DNA of 14,794 nucleotides from Dasania sp051277005 (GTDB lineage: Bacteria > Pseudomonadota > Gammaproteobacteria > Pseudomonadales > Dasaniaceae), in NCBI GenBank assembly GCA_051277005.1, contig JBNMPS010000063.1, positions 1-14,794 of the forward strand. Direction: 5' to 3'. The notes under the pieces were generated by a model that was not told where the DNA came from, made no database searches, and saw only the letters and a list, made by a program, of their open reading frames with translations. Numbering within the stretch: position 1 is the stretch's first letter; every line of letters starts with the position of its first letter. Both the position numbers and the translations under genes were made by a program. Of this stretch, positions 7,510 through 14,687 are shown one piece after another.

Positions 7510-7538
7510 TTGATAATTGTGGTGCATTATCCCATAAA
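7510..7538 (+). promoter_or_regulatory. Possible promoter of yhbY
   Basis: TTGATA (7510-7515), a 17-bp spacer and CATAAA (7533-7538) lie 28 bases before the yhbY ATG. The -35 matches consensus at 5 of 6 positions, the -10 at 4 of 6. Confidence 0.35.
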
Positions 7539-7566
7539 CTCACATTAGCAACAGTAAAACCCCATC

Positions 7567-7875
7567 ATGGAATTAACAGCAGCAAAGAAAAAACAGTACC
7601 GGGCTATAGGTCACAAACTTAAACCTATCGTTATGATTGCTGATAAAGGCGTCACTGAAGGGGTTACTAACGAAATTGATAGAGCATTAGATGATCATGA
7701 ACTCATCAAAATCAAGCTCAACGTGAACGATCCCGCCATAAGAAAAGCCTTAGCCAAAGAGCTTTGTGAATCACACAAGGCGCAGCTAGTACAATGTATT
7801 GGCAAAATGATTTTAGTGCTCCGAACGGCAAAGAAACAAAACCTTAAACTATCAAATTTAGTTAAGGCCTTTTAA
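7567..7875 (+). CDS. yhbY: Ribosome assembly RNA-binding protein YhbY (CRM domain)
   Basis: YhbY is a single-domain CRM protein that associates with the 50S precursor. The 102-aa protein shows the family pattern: HKLKPIVMIADKGVTEG near residues 16-32, then EIDRALDDHELIKIKLNV and an IGKMILVLR strand near 79-87. The loop usually written GxxG reads ADKG here. The C terminus is Lys-rich (KKQNLKLSNLVKAF). It starts at ATG 7567 with no clear Shine-Dalgarno. It is the only housekeeping gene on the plus strand and is divergent from rlmE, the arrangement seen in E. coli. Confidence 0.95.
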   Translation: MELTAAKKKQYRAIGHKLKPIVMIADKGVTEGVTNEIDRALDDHELIKIKLNVNDPAIRKALAKELCESHKAQLVQCIGKMILVLRTAKKQNLKLSNLVKAF

Positions 7876-7891
7876 AAAGAGCAACCCTCTT
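7874..7891 (-). terminator. Weak terminator between the convergent ends of yhbY and the small ORF
   Basis: On the minus strand AAGAG-GGTTG-CTCTT is followed by TTTAAAA. The stem is 5 bp and overlaps the stop codon of the small ORF. On the plus strand there is no U-run. Confidence 0.4.
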
Positions 7892-8099
7892 AGCTTGAGC
7901 CAAATGGCTCAGCCAACCTGCCCAATAAAAGGTCTACGTTACCGTCATTATCTGGGCGCCAAGCCTGAGCCTGCTGTAGCGTATCACACACAAACACTTG
8001 CCAATCGGTGTGCGCAAAGCGGCGATGATAAAACTCAACACTCTTAGCCATTGATTTATCGAGAGTCACAATCGCTATGTGGGCATTAGGGCTAGTCAA
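7890..8099 (-). CDS. Hypothetical small protein between greA and yhbY
   Basis: I do not recognise a family. The frame encodes 69 residues from a TTG at 8099, with HIAIVTLDKSMAKSVEFYH, WQVFVCDTLQQAQAW and DLLLGRLAEPFG; alternation of beta-like and helix-like stretches suggests a small alpha/beta fold. It has no membrane segment or signal peptide. The start is uncertain: no good ribosome-binding site precedes the TTG, and a GTG (8069) or ATG (8051) could serve. Support for it being real comes from protein-like composition and position: as I recall, Pseudomonas has a conserved hypothetical gene (PA4754) between yhbY and greA. It converges on yhbY with 14 nt between stop codons, and the greA terminator is upstream. 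Confidence 0.6.
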   Translation of the reverse strand: MTSPNAHIAIVTLDKSMAKSVEFYHRRFAHTDWQVFVCDTLQQAQAWRPDNDGNVDLLLGRLAEPFGSS

Positions 8100-8206
8100 C
8101 TATTACCACTTTTGGCATAAAAATCTTTTTTATTCACTCTGTATATTAAAACAACAAGCCTTTGTCGCATACTGAAATATAGTGACGCAGTATGTATTAC
8201 AGACAT

Positions 8207-8234
8207 AAAAAAAGAGGCTACACGCCTCTTTTTT
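8207..8234 (-). terminator. Terminator of the carAB-greA operon
   Basis: AGAGGC-TACAC-GCCTCT with an A-run on one side and a T-run on the other gives a hairpin with U-runs on both strands. On the minus strand it lies about 24 bases after the greA stop codon. Confidence 0.88.
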
Positions 8235-8257
8235 ATTGGGTAACATTTATGACCCGG

Positions 8258-8740
8258 TCAAATATGCTCAACCAAATCGATTTCGAACTCAACATCGCCA
8301 CCTGGCGTACGGATGACCACATCATCACCCTCACTCTTACCGATTAAGCCTCTAGCGATAGGAGAGGTCACTGAAATTTTGCCTAATTTAACACTGGCTT
8401 CATCTTCACCCACAATTTGGTACTTCACTGACTCCTCACTATCAAGATTGATAATGGTTACCGTCACCCCAAAAATCACTTTGCCAGAATATGGAATAGT
8501 CGTAACATCAATAATTTGCGACTCACCCAGTTTACTTTCAATCTCCTGGATACGTCCTTCACAAAAACCCTGCTCATCACGAGCGGCGTGGTATTCGGCA
8601 TTTTCCTTTAAGTCACCGTGCTCACGCGCTACCGCAATATCTTTTATAATGCGCGGGCGCTCGGTTGTTTTTAAACGAGTCAACTCGTCTCTAAGGGCTT
8701 TTTCGCCGCCCACGGTCATTGGGGATAATTTCATACTCAT
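8258..8740 (-). CDS. greA: Transcription elongation factor GreA
   Basis: GreA enters the secondary channel of RNA polymerase and stimulates cleavage of backtracked transcripts. The 160-aa protein has the N-terminal coiled-coil (about 1-77) with its acidic tip in AREHGDLKENAEYHAARDEQGFCEGRI; residues Asp and Glu of GDLKENAEY are the ones that act at the polymerase active site. The C-terminal FKBP-like domain includes VIFGVTVT, SPIARGLIGK and TPGGDVEFEI. ATG at 8740 directly abuts the carB stop codon (TAAATG), so its translation is probably coupled to carB; a second in-frame ATG is two codons on. GreA as the last gene of a car operon is known in Pseudomonas. Confidence 0.97.
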   Translation of the reverse strand: MSMKLSPMTVGGEKALRDELTRLKTTERPRIIKDIAVAREHGDLKENAEYHAARDEQGFCEGRIQEIESKLGESQIIDVTTIPYSGKVIFGVTVTIINLDSEESVKYQIVGEDEASVKLGKISVTSPIARGLIGKSEGDDVVIRTPGGDVEFEIDLVEHI

Positions 8741-11700
8741 TTACACTAAACCTTGATGCACATCTTGTAAGCGACGTACTTTTATTTCGTCACCCGCTGC
8801 GAACGACTCGCATATGGCCTCACCGCCAGCTAACGTGGTGGTGTAATACACTTTATATTGCAAAGCCGCACGTCGAATTGAAGCAGAATCAGCAATAGCC
8901 TGCCTACCCTCAGTGGTATTAACAATTAAGTCAATCTCACCGTTTTTCAATATATCAACCGCATGAGGACGCCCTTCGTTAACCTTATGGACCACCTCAG
9001 TCGCTATGCCAGCCTCAGTGATAACGCGAGCCGTACCGCGTGTAGCAATTAAAGAAAAGCCAGCATCAACCAATGATTTAGCAATCCCGACGATGCCCTT
9101 TTTATCGGCTTCACGAACACTTAAAAAGGCCTTGCCTGAGGTTGGAATATCACTTCCGCCACCCAAAACAGCTTTACGGAACGCCTCACCAAAACTTTCA
9201 CCAACACCCATCACCTCACCCGTAGACTTCATTTCTGGGCCTAATATGGGATCAACGCCTTGGAATTTATTGAAGGGGAATACAGCCTCTTTAACACTAA
9301 AGTGCGAGGGAATAATCTCTTTCGTGAAGCCCTGCTCTTGTAAGCTCTTACCGGCCATGCAACGAGCCGCTATTTTGGCCAAAGAGACGCCAATACACTT
9401 AGAAACAAAGGGCACCGTACGTGAAGCACGCGGATTTACTTCAATAACGTATATTTCGCCATCTTGCTCAGCTAGCTGCACGTTCATCAAGCCGTTAACA
9501 CCTAACTCAACTGCCATGGCCTTAACCATGTCGCGCATTTTGTCTTGGCTTTCTTTACTCAAAGAGTAAGGTGGTAATGAACATGCGGAGTCACCCGAGT
9601 GCACACCTGCTTGCTCGATATGCTGCATGATGGCACCAATAACAACTTCTTTACCGTCACTGACCGCATCCACATCCATCTCAACCGCAGCATTGAGGAA
9701 GTGATCTAATAATACCGGTGATTCGTTAGATGCTTGCACCGCATCTTTCATATAGCGTAACAATTCATTTTCGTTATAAACGATTTCCATCGCGCGACCA
9801 CCCAACACATAAGATGGGCGAACCACTAACGGATAACCAATAGACTCAGCAGCGGCAACAGCCTCTTCGGTTGAACGAACCGTCGTATTGGGCGGCTGTT
9901 TGATACCTAACTTTTGTATCATCTGCTGGAAGCGCTCACGATCTTCAGCGCGATCAATCGCATCGGGAGAGGTACCAATAATAGGCACGCCCGCGGCTTC
10001 CAATTCTCTTGCTAATTTCAGTGGCGTTTGCCCACCAAATTGAACGATTACACCCTTGGGCTGCTCTTTCTCTACAATGGCCAATACATCTTCTAAGGTT
10101 ACCGGCTCAAAGTATAAGCGATCAGAGGTATCGTAATCGGTCGAAACTGTCTCGGGATTACAGTTAACCATGATGGTTTCATAACCATCTTCGCGCATCG
10201 CTAGCGCGGCATGTACGCAGCAGTAGTCAAACTCAATACCTTGACCGATACGGTTAGGGCCACCGCCTAATATTAATATTTTATCTTTATCGGTAACGTC
10301 CGCTTCACACTCTTCTTCGTAGGTTGAATACAGATAAGCCGTGCTCGTCGAAAACTCAGCCGCACAGGTATCAACACGCTTATAAACAGGACGAATATTG
10401 AGAGCCTTACGACGCTCACGCACCGCCGCTTCATCTTCATTTAACAAAACCGACAAACGCTTATCCGAAAAGCCTTTACGCTTTAAGCGGAACATTTGAT
10501 CCGCATCGATATTGGGTAATTCAACGGACTTTAACGCATTCTCAGATTTAACCAAATCTTCAATTTGTACTAAGAACCAGCGATCTATCGAGCAGTGATC
10601 ATAGATTTGATCAACCGTCATACCAAAACGGAACGCATCAGCTACATACCAAATACGTTCAGGTCCAGGTGTACTTAATTCACGAATAATCTTGGTTTTC
10701 GCATCGGGGCTATCAACATCAATTTGGTGCTCAAACCCAGAAGACCCCACCTCCAAACCACGCAGTGCTTTTTGCACTGACTCTTGGAAGGTACGGCCAA
10801 TGGCCATCACCTCACCCACCGATTTCATTTGCGTGTGCAAACGGTCATCAGCTGTTGGAAATTTCTCAAAGGTGAAACGAGGGATTTTGGTAACAACATA
10901 ATCAATGGCAGGCTCAAACGAAGCTGGCGTTGCACCACCGGTAATTTCGTTTTGCAATTCATCAAGGGTATAACCCACAGCCAACTTAGCCGCGACTCTA
11001 GCGATCGGGAAACCGGTTGCTTTTGATGCTAGTGCAGATGAGCGCGATACACGAGGATTCATCTCAATAATAACCAAACGACCGGTATCAGGACACTGTC
11101 CAAACTGTACGTTGGAGCCGCCTGTCTCAACACCTATTTCACGCAATACCGCCAAAGAGGCGTTACGCATGATTTGATACTCTTTATCCGTTAAGGTTTG
11201 TGCAGGCGCTACGGTGATAGAGTCGCCGGTATGCACTCCCATAGGATCGAAGTTTTCAATCGCACAAACAATGATGCAGTTGTCGTTTTTATCACGCACA
11301 ACTTCCATCTCGTATTCTTTCCAGCCAATCAGTGATTGGTCGATTAACAGTTCGCTAGTAGGCGACAAGTCTAAACCGCGCTCACAAATCTCAACAAACT
11401 CTTCGCGGTTATACGCGATACCACCACCACTGCCACCCATGGTGAACGAGGGACGAATGATAGAAGGGAAACCCAGCTCATCAAGTACCGCCAGCGCCTC
11501 TTCCATATTGTGCGCAATACCTGAACGTGGCGTTTCTAAGCCGATACGCTTCATGGCTTTGTCAAACAAGTCACGATCTTCAGCCATATCGATAGACTCT
11601 TTAGTCGCACCGATCAACTCAACATTGTATTTCTCTAACACACCTTCGCGAGCCAAATCCAAAGCACAGTTCAGCGCAGTTTGGCCACCCATGGTCGGCA

Positions 11701-11959
11701 AGATAACGTCTGGGCGCTCTTTCTCGATGATTTTTTCAACCGTGCGCCACTCGACTGGTTCAATGTATGTCGCATCCGCCATGGACGGATCAGTCATGAT
11801 GGTGGCCGGGTTAGAGTTCACCAAAATAACGCGGTAACCCTCTTCACGCAGCGCTTTACACGCTTGCGCACCGGAGTAGTCGAATTCACAGGCTTGGCCA
11901 ATCACGATGGGGCCAGCGCCTATTATTAATATGCTTTCTATGTCGGTTCTTTTTGGCAT
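8741..11959 (-). CDS. carB: Carbamoyl-phosphate synthase large subunit
   Basis: CarB makes carbamoyl phosphate from bicarbonate, two ATP and the ammonia delivered by CarA; the product feeds pyrimidine and arginine synthesis. The 1072-aa protein is full length. It has two homologous ATP-grasp halves, the first opening with ILIIGAGPIVIGQACEFDYSGAQ and the second near residue 555 with ILILGGGPNRIGQGIEFDYC. Each half has its Gly-rich loop (TMGGSGGGIAYN; YVLGGRAMEIVY) and metal-binding EMNPRVSRSSA or EVNPRASRTVP. An oligomerisation region lies between the halves. The C-terminal MGS-like domain from about 935 (FLSVREADKKGIV, IATRGTA, NTTEG) is where UMP, IMP and ornithine act in E. coli. The start is ATG at 11959 with AGAGAG upstream, 58 nt after carA. 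Confidence 0.98.
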   Translation of the reverse strand: MPKRTDIESILIIGAGPIVIGQACEFDYSGAQACKALREEGYRVILVNSNPATIMTDPSMADATYIEPVEWRTVEKIIEKERPDVILPTMGGQTALNCALDLAREGVLEKYNVELIGATKESIDMAEDRDLFDKAMKRIGLETPRSGIAHNMEEALAVLDELGFPSIIRPSFTMGGSGGGIAYNREEFVEICERGLDLSPTSELLIDQSLIGWKEYEMEVVRDKNDNCIIVCAIENFDPMGVHTGDSITVAPAQTLTDKEYQIMRNASLAVLREIGVETGGSNVQFGQCPDTGRLVIIEMNPRVSRSSALASKATGFPIARVAAKLAVGYTLDELQNEITGGATPASFEPAIDYVVTKIPRFTFEKFPTADDRLHTQMKSVGEVMAIGRTFQESVQKALRGLEVGSSGFEHQIDVDSPDAKTKIIRELSTPGPERIWYVADAFRFGMTVDQIYDHCSIDRWFLVQIEDLVKSENALKSVELPNIDADQMFRLKRKGFSDKRLSVLLNEDEAAVRERRKALNIRPVYKRVDTCAAEFSTSTAYLYSTYEEECEADVTDKDKILILGGGPNRIGQGIEFDYCCVHAALAMREDGYETIMVNCNPETVSTDYDTSDRLYFEPVTLEDVLAIVEKEQPKGVIVQFGGQTPLKLARELEAAGVPIIGTSPDAIDRAEDRERFQQMIQKLGIKQPPNTTVRSTEEAVAAAESIGYPLVVRPSYVLGGRAMEIVYNENELLRYMKDAVQASNESPVLLDHFLNAAVEMDVDAVSDGKEVVIGAIMQHIEQAGVHSGDSACSLPPYSLSKESQDKMRDMVKAMAVELGVNGLMNVQLAEQDGEIYVIEVNPRASRTVPFVSKCIGVSLAKIAARCMAGKSLQEQGFTKEIIPSHFSVKEAVFPFNKFQGVDPILGPEMKSTGEVMGVGESFGEAFRKAVLGGGSDIPTSGKAFLSVREADKKGIVGIAKSLVDAGFSLIATRGTARVITEAGIATEVVHKVNEGRPHAVDILKNGEIDLIVNTTEGRQAIADSASIRRAALQYKVYYTTTLAGGEAICESFAAGDEIKVRRLQDVHQGLV

Positions 11960-12010
11960 CTACTCTCTAACCTAATGCTAAGACGTTCAAATAATATTTG
12001 CTTGTGACAG

Positions 12011-12028
12011 GCAACGCTTAAGCGTTGC
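12011..12028 (-). repeat. Perfect 18-bp palindrome over the carA stop codon
   Basis: GCAACGCTTAAGCGTTGC reads the same on both strands. In the mRNA it forms a 7-bp hairpin with UUAA in the loop, which holds the first bases of the carA stop codon (12020-12018). No U-run follows, so it is not a terminator; it could affect termination efficiency of CarA translation, mRNA ends or the carA:carB ratio. Confidence 0.8.
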
Positions 12029-13172
12029 GAGCTTCAATCAATTCAATAAAGTGGTCGAACAACGTTGCCGCCTCATGTGGGCCCGGGCTAGCTTCAGGGT
12101 GACCCTGAAAGCCAAAAGCGGGCTTGTCCGTAAGGTGTATACCCTGCAATGAATCATCAAATAGCGATTTGTGCGTCACTTTGATGTTGGCGGGTAATGT
12201 CGCCTCATCAGCGGCAAAACCGTGGTTTTGAGTGGTAATGAGCACCGTACCATCTTCGACATTTTGTACTGGATGGTTTGCACCGTGATGGCCAAACTTC
12301 ATCTTTAGCGTTTTGGCACCACTGGCCAAGGCCAATAATTGGTGACCTAGGCAGATACCAAATACCGGTATATCCGTTGCGAGAATTTGCTGAATCGCTT
12401 CAATCGCGTAAGTACAGGGCTCTGGATCGCCAGGACCATTAGACAGGAACACGCCATCGGGGTTCATCGCCAATACCTCAGCGGCAGGCGTCTCAGCTGG
12501 CACAACCGTTAGCTTACAACCACGGTCGACCAACATGCGTAAGATGTTGCGTTTGACACCATAATCGTAGGCTACAACGTGATATTTACACTCGTCGTCA
12601 CTGTAATCTTTGTAACTTTCACCGGTCAGGTTGTCTGAAGGTAAAGCCCATGAGCCTTGCTGCCAGTTGTACTGCTTTTTAGTGCAAACAACTTTGGCTA
12701 AGTCCATACCCTTAAGGCCGTCAAAGCCTTTGGCAAGCGCTAAGGCTTTGGCTTCATCGATATCATTACCCGCCATAACACAGCCGTTTTGCGCACCTTT
12801 ATCACGCAAAATACGTGTCAGGCGGCGGGTATCAATATCGGCGATACCGATAATATTTTTGGTTTTTAGATAATCCTGCAGGCTTTGCTCATTGCGGAAG
12901 CTACTGGCCAATAAGGGTAGATCACGAATAACCAACCCTGCTGACCAAATTTCACCGGCTTCTTCATCTTCAGCCGTGGTGCCGGTGTTACCTATATGAG
13001 GATAGGTTAACGTCACAATTTGTTTAGCGTAGGAAGGATCGGTAATGATTTCTTGATAGCCGGTCATCGCTGTATTAAAAACAACTTCACCGACTGAGTG
13101 CCCTTCGGCACCGATGGCTAATCCCCGAAAAATGCTTCCGTCTTCTAGGGCGAGTATGGCTGGTACCGTCAA
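12018..13172 (-). CDS. carA: Carbamoyl-phosphate synthase small subunit (glutaminase)
   Basis: CarA is the class I glutamine amidotransferase subunit that hydrolyses glutamine and channels ammonia to CarB. The N-terminal CarA-specific domain contains GEVVFNTAMTGYQEI and YPHIGNTG. The C-terminal amidotransferase domain has the nucleophile Cys274 in FGICLGHQ and the partners His358 and Glu360 in GFQGHPEASPGPHE. I chose TTG at 13172, giving 384 aa, because a strong GGAGG lies five bases upstream and the protein then starts MTVPAILALEDGS, like relatives. The open frame runs eight codons further up, but the ribosome-binding site itself is inside that extension. It is first in carA-carB-greA, and its leader carries an attenuator-like structure. 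Confidence 0.97.
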   Translation of the reverse strand: MTVPAILALEDGSIFRGLAIGAEGHSVGEVVFNTAMTGYQEIITDPSYAKQIVTLTYPHIGNTGTTAEDEEAGEIWSAGLVIRDLPLLASSFRNEQSLQDYLKTKNIIGIADIDTRRLTRILRDKGAQNGCVMAGNDIDEAKALALAKGFDGLKGMDLAKVVCTKKQYNWQQGSWALPSDNLTGESYKDYSDDECKYHVVAYDYGVKRNILRMLVDRGCKLTVVPAETPAAEVLAMNPDGVFLSNGPGDPEPCTYAIEAIQQILATDIPVFGICLGHQLLALASGAKTLKMKFGHHGANHPVQNVEDGTVLITTQNHGFAADEATLPANIKVTHKSLFDDSLQGIHLTDKPAFGFQGHPEASPGPHEAATLFDHFIELIEARNA

Positions 13173-13177
13173 GCAAA

Positions 13178-13182
13178 CCTCC
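13178..13182 (-). promoter_or_regulatory. Ribosome-binding site that sets the carA TTG start
   Basis: GGAGG on the minus strand is five bases before TTG (13172-13170). It is one of the best Shine-Dalgarno matches in the window and rules against the upstream in-frame TTG codons. Confidence 0.85.
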
Positions 13183-13274
13183 AATAAAAAGGACAATAAA
13201 TGGGCTGTCCGCGAGAGCGGGAGATAGTAGTGTTTTTAAACGTCATTCGGATTTTAAGTATAAAAACCCATGTT

Positions 13275-13310
13275 TCAGACTGCAAAAAAGCGAGATAAAG
13301 GTTTCCTCAT
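13275..13310 (-). CDS. Possible carA leader peptide overlapping the attenuator
   Basis: A minus-strand frame encodes MRKPLSRFFAV from ATG 13310 to TGA 13277-13275. The ATG lies in the ascending arm of the attenuator hairpin; codons 7-9 are its descending arm and U-run (CGC TTT TTT); the stop comes soon after. A weak GGA is seven bases before GCGAG-ATG. The same frame is open upstream through a GTG at 13382 (35 aa in all) and beyond. A ribosome on this frame would prevent the hairpin from forming. This is inference from layout; such a short ORF can occur by chance. Confidence 0.4.
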   Translation of the reverse strand: MRKPLSRFFAV

Positions 13311-13318
13311 CTCGCTTT
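13284..13318 (-). terminator. Attenuator-like terminator in the carA leader
   Basis: On the minus strand GCGAGAT (13315-13309) pairs with ATCTCGC (13296-13290). AAA/TTT pairs extend the stem to 10 bp, AGG/CCT pairing may continue inside the loop, and TTTTTT follows. It lies about 110 nt upstream of the carA start and about 80 nt downstream of the predicted transcription start, so the carAB transcript must pass it. It could instead be a leftover terminator of an upstream gene, but the upstream promoter argues for attenuation. Confidence 0.7.
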
Positions 13319-13401
13319 CCAATAATTCTGTACCACTTTGCCTGTCAACACGGGTAAAGGGGCTTTTGACGCCAATATGCACTGGTCTAACTTGGCGGGC
13401 G

Positions 13402-13430
13402 ATTTTACGCAAATCTTGCTCGTTTGTCTA
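13402..13430 (-). promoter_or_regulatory. Promoter of the carA-carB-greA operon
   Basis: On the minus strand TAGACA (13430-13425), exactly 17 bp and TAAAAT (13407-13402) each match sigma70 consensus at 5 of 6 positions. CGCCCGCC follows the -10. Transcription would start near 13395, giving a leader of about 220 nt. A perfect TTGACA also occurs at 13347-13342, but without a good -10 at the right distance. I did not find a convincing ArgR box by eye. Confidence 0.65.
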
Positions 13431-13540
13431 GGCCAACTTAGCCCCCAAATCCCTACATAGGAGGCTGACCTCAGTTAGAAAAGCTGTAAGCTATCTAAAT
13501 TCAAACTCAAAGTGAGGGAAATCTTATCGAAACCCCTCCG

Positions 13541-13585
13541 GAGAGATCAAAAAACAACTGGTTGCCGGTTGTTTTTTGACCTCTC
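13541..13585. terminator. Long bidirectional terminator hairpin upstream of carA
   Basis: A 21-bp inverted repeat (13541-13561 and 13565-13585) has only two mismatches and a 3-base loop. Its inner part, CAACTGG/CCGGTTG, is followed by TTTTTTGA on the plus strand, and CAACCGG/CCAGTTG by TTTTTTGAT on the minus strand, so either strand makes an intrinsic terminator. It insulates the carA promoter from transcription coming from the insertion sequences to the right. Confidence 0.8.
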
Positions 13586-13732
13586 TAGTCATTGCACGCC
13601 TACATCTCGAATTTTGGGCGAACCTATCTCGTGTTTACATTTTAGGGGGGGTAATTTATATAGGCGGCGGCTCAAACCTCCCAAGTGCTGCTAGCACTTG
13701 CGCTAATAGTTGCTGATTTTTTAATTGCAATT
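13586..13732. other. Non-coding end of the IS1380-family remnant
   Basis: No gene is visible. A 7-bp hairpin, CAAGTGC-TGCTA-GCACTTG, lies at 13682-13700 after the transposase stop codon. Two related stretches start CCTACATCTCG (13599) and CCTATCTCGTG (13623). IS1380-family inverted repeats commonly begin CCT, so either may mark the outer end of the element. The other end is missing, so the boundary cannot be fixed here. Confidence 0.4.
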
Positions 13733-14047
13733 TTACGAAAAGTTGTCGACTACTTTTGCTGCCATTGCATATAGCCGCCAGCGTATTGTCATGGCTCTAT
13801 GGTGTGATAATTCTTCGGGGAGGAGTTGGCGCATGAGTGCAAATAAATTGTACGCTATTGCTGATAAGAAAAAGCATAAGGCGTTAGCGTTAAAGTCTGA
13901 ACAAGGTAATGTATCACCGCCAAAATCCAACTTTAATTCCTTGATTCTGTTTTCGCTATCTTCACCTCTCTGGCTGTACCAATGAATGATTTCACTATCG
14001 TTCCATTCATTTTGGTTGGTTGCTATAGCTCTATAAAATATAGCCCT
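13733..14047 (-). pseudogene. IS1380-family transposase, C-terminal remnant
   Basis: The minus-strand frame from 14047 to the TAA at 13735-13733 encodes 104 residues with no proper start. It contains WYSQRGEDSENRIKELK, the Y-x2-R-x3-E-x6-K pattern that surrounds the last catalytic Glu of IS4-like DDE transposases. Then follow FGGDTLPCSDFNANALCFF, AYNLFALMRQLLPEE and TIRWRLYAMAAKVV, characteristic of the IS1380 C terminus. The full transposase would be over 400 aa, so about three quarters is missing. The frame is closed by a TAG at 14050-14048, where similarity ends, about 30 bases before the putative IS66 end. Confidence 0.8.
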
Positions 14048-14077
14048 CTAAAAAATAAAATAGATCAAATAAAAACA

Positions 14078-14617
14078 GTAAGTTAGCGCCGTATTTGTTA
14101 AAATACACGCATGAAAGTAGACATAGAATTACTCCCTGATGACCCGGCATTACTAAAGAAACTACTAGTAGAAAGAGATGCGACAATCGCTTATCTTACT
14201 GAGATGTTTCGTTTAGTTCAGCATAAACAACTTGGTAAAAGTGCTGAAGGTTACCCAGGACAGGGTGAATTATTCAATGAAGTTGAAGAACTCATTGCTG
14301 AGTCAGAAATAGAACAAGCCGAAAAAGAATCGATTACTTATGAGCGTAAGAAGCCTGTTCGTAAACCTTTGCCAAAAGACCTTCCTCGTGAAGTTGTCAT
14401 TCACGATATTGCAGAAGAAGAAAAGAGTTGTCATGGCTGCGGCCATGAATTTCATAAAATGGGTGAAGATAAAAGCGAGAAGCTTGAGTTCATTCCCGCA
14501 CAGGTGAAAGTGGTTGAGCATGTTCGCCCCAAGTATAGTTGTCGTCATTGCGAACAACATGCCACCCAAGTTGAAATCAAACAAGCGCCGGTTCCCGCAT
14601 CACCGATACCAAAGAGT
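14078..14617 (+). mobile_element. IS66-family element, left part, cut by an IS1595-family element
   Basis: GTAAG at 14078 fits the GTAA start common to IS66-family inverted repeats, 33 bases before tnpC. No tnpA or tnpB precedes tnpC, which fits the tnpC-only ISBst12 subgroup or a deletion. The element ends within tnpC near 14617. The right end is not in the window, and the 8-bp target duplication cannot be tested. Confidence 0.6.
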
Positions 14618-14662
14618 TTCCTGATTAGCACTAAACCTAAGCTCTGCTATACTGTACATTAA
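14111..14662 (+). pseudogene. tnpC: IS66-family transposase TnpC, truncated
   Basis: The first ~169 residues are IS66 TnpC. An N-terminal leucine-zipper-like helix contains LLKKLLVERDATIAYLTEMF, followed by the KQLGKSAEG stretch. A zinc-finger domain has CHGC near residue 114 and CRHC near 151. Then comes QAPVPASPIPKS, which in intact TnpC leads into the DDE catalytic domain. Here 14 unrelated residues follow and the frame stops at TAA 14660-14662. Intact TnpC is about 500 aa, so the whole catalytic domain is absent. The start is ATG 14111 with no good ribosome-binding site. The protein could still bind DNA or oligomerise if made, but cannot transpose. Confidence 0.85.
14625..14653 (+). promoter_or_regulatory. 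Promoter of the IS1595-family transposase
   Basis: TTAGCA (14625-14630), a 17-bp spacer and TATACT (14648-14653) lie 34 bases before the transposase ATG, inside the left end of the element. Confidence 0.55.
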
Positions 14663-14687
14663 GCCAGTATATATCAAGGGGTTAGTC

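Noticed and set aside
11214..11837. Plus-strand 207-codon ORF antisense to carB
   Set aside because: It lies fully within the certain carB gene and has no recognisable motif.
13342..13347. Perfect TTGACA -35 box in the carA leader
   Set aside because: No matching -10 lies 16-18 bp downstream; the best is AATTAT at 15 bp. The upstream TAGACA-17-TAAAAT pair is a better promoter.
13725..13985. Plus-strand 86-codon ORF upstream of the IS66 element
   Set aside because: It overlaps the minus-strand IS1380 transposase remnant, which has recognisable family motifs. The plus-strand reading has none, so it is an antisense shadow.
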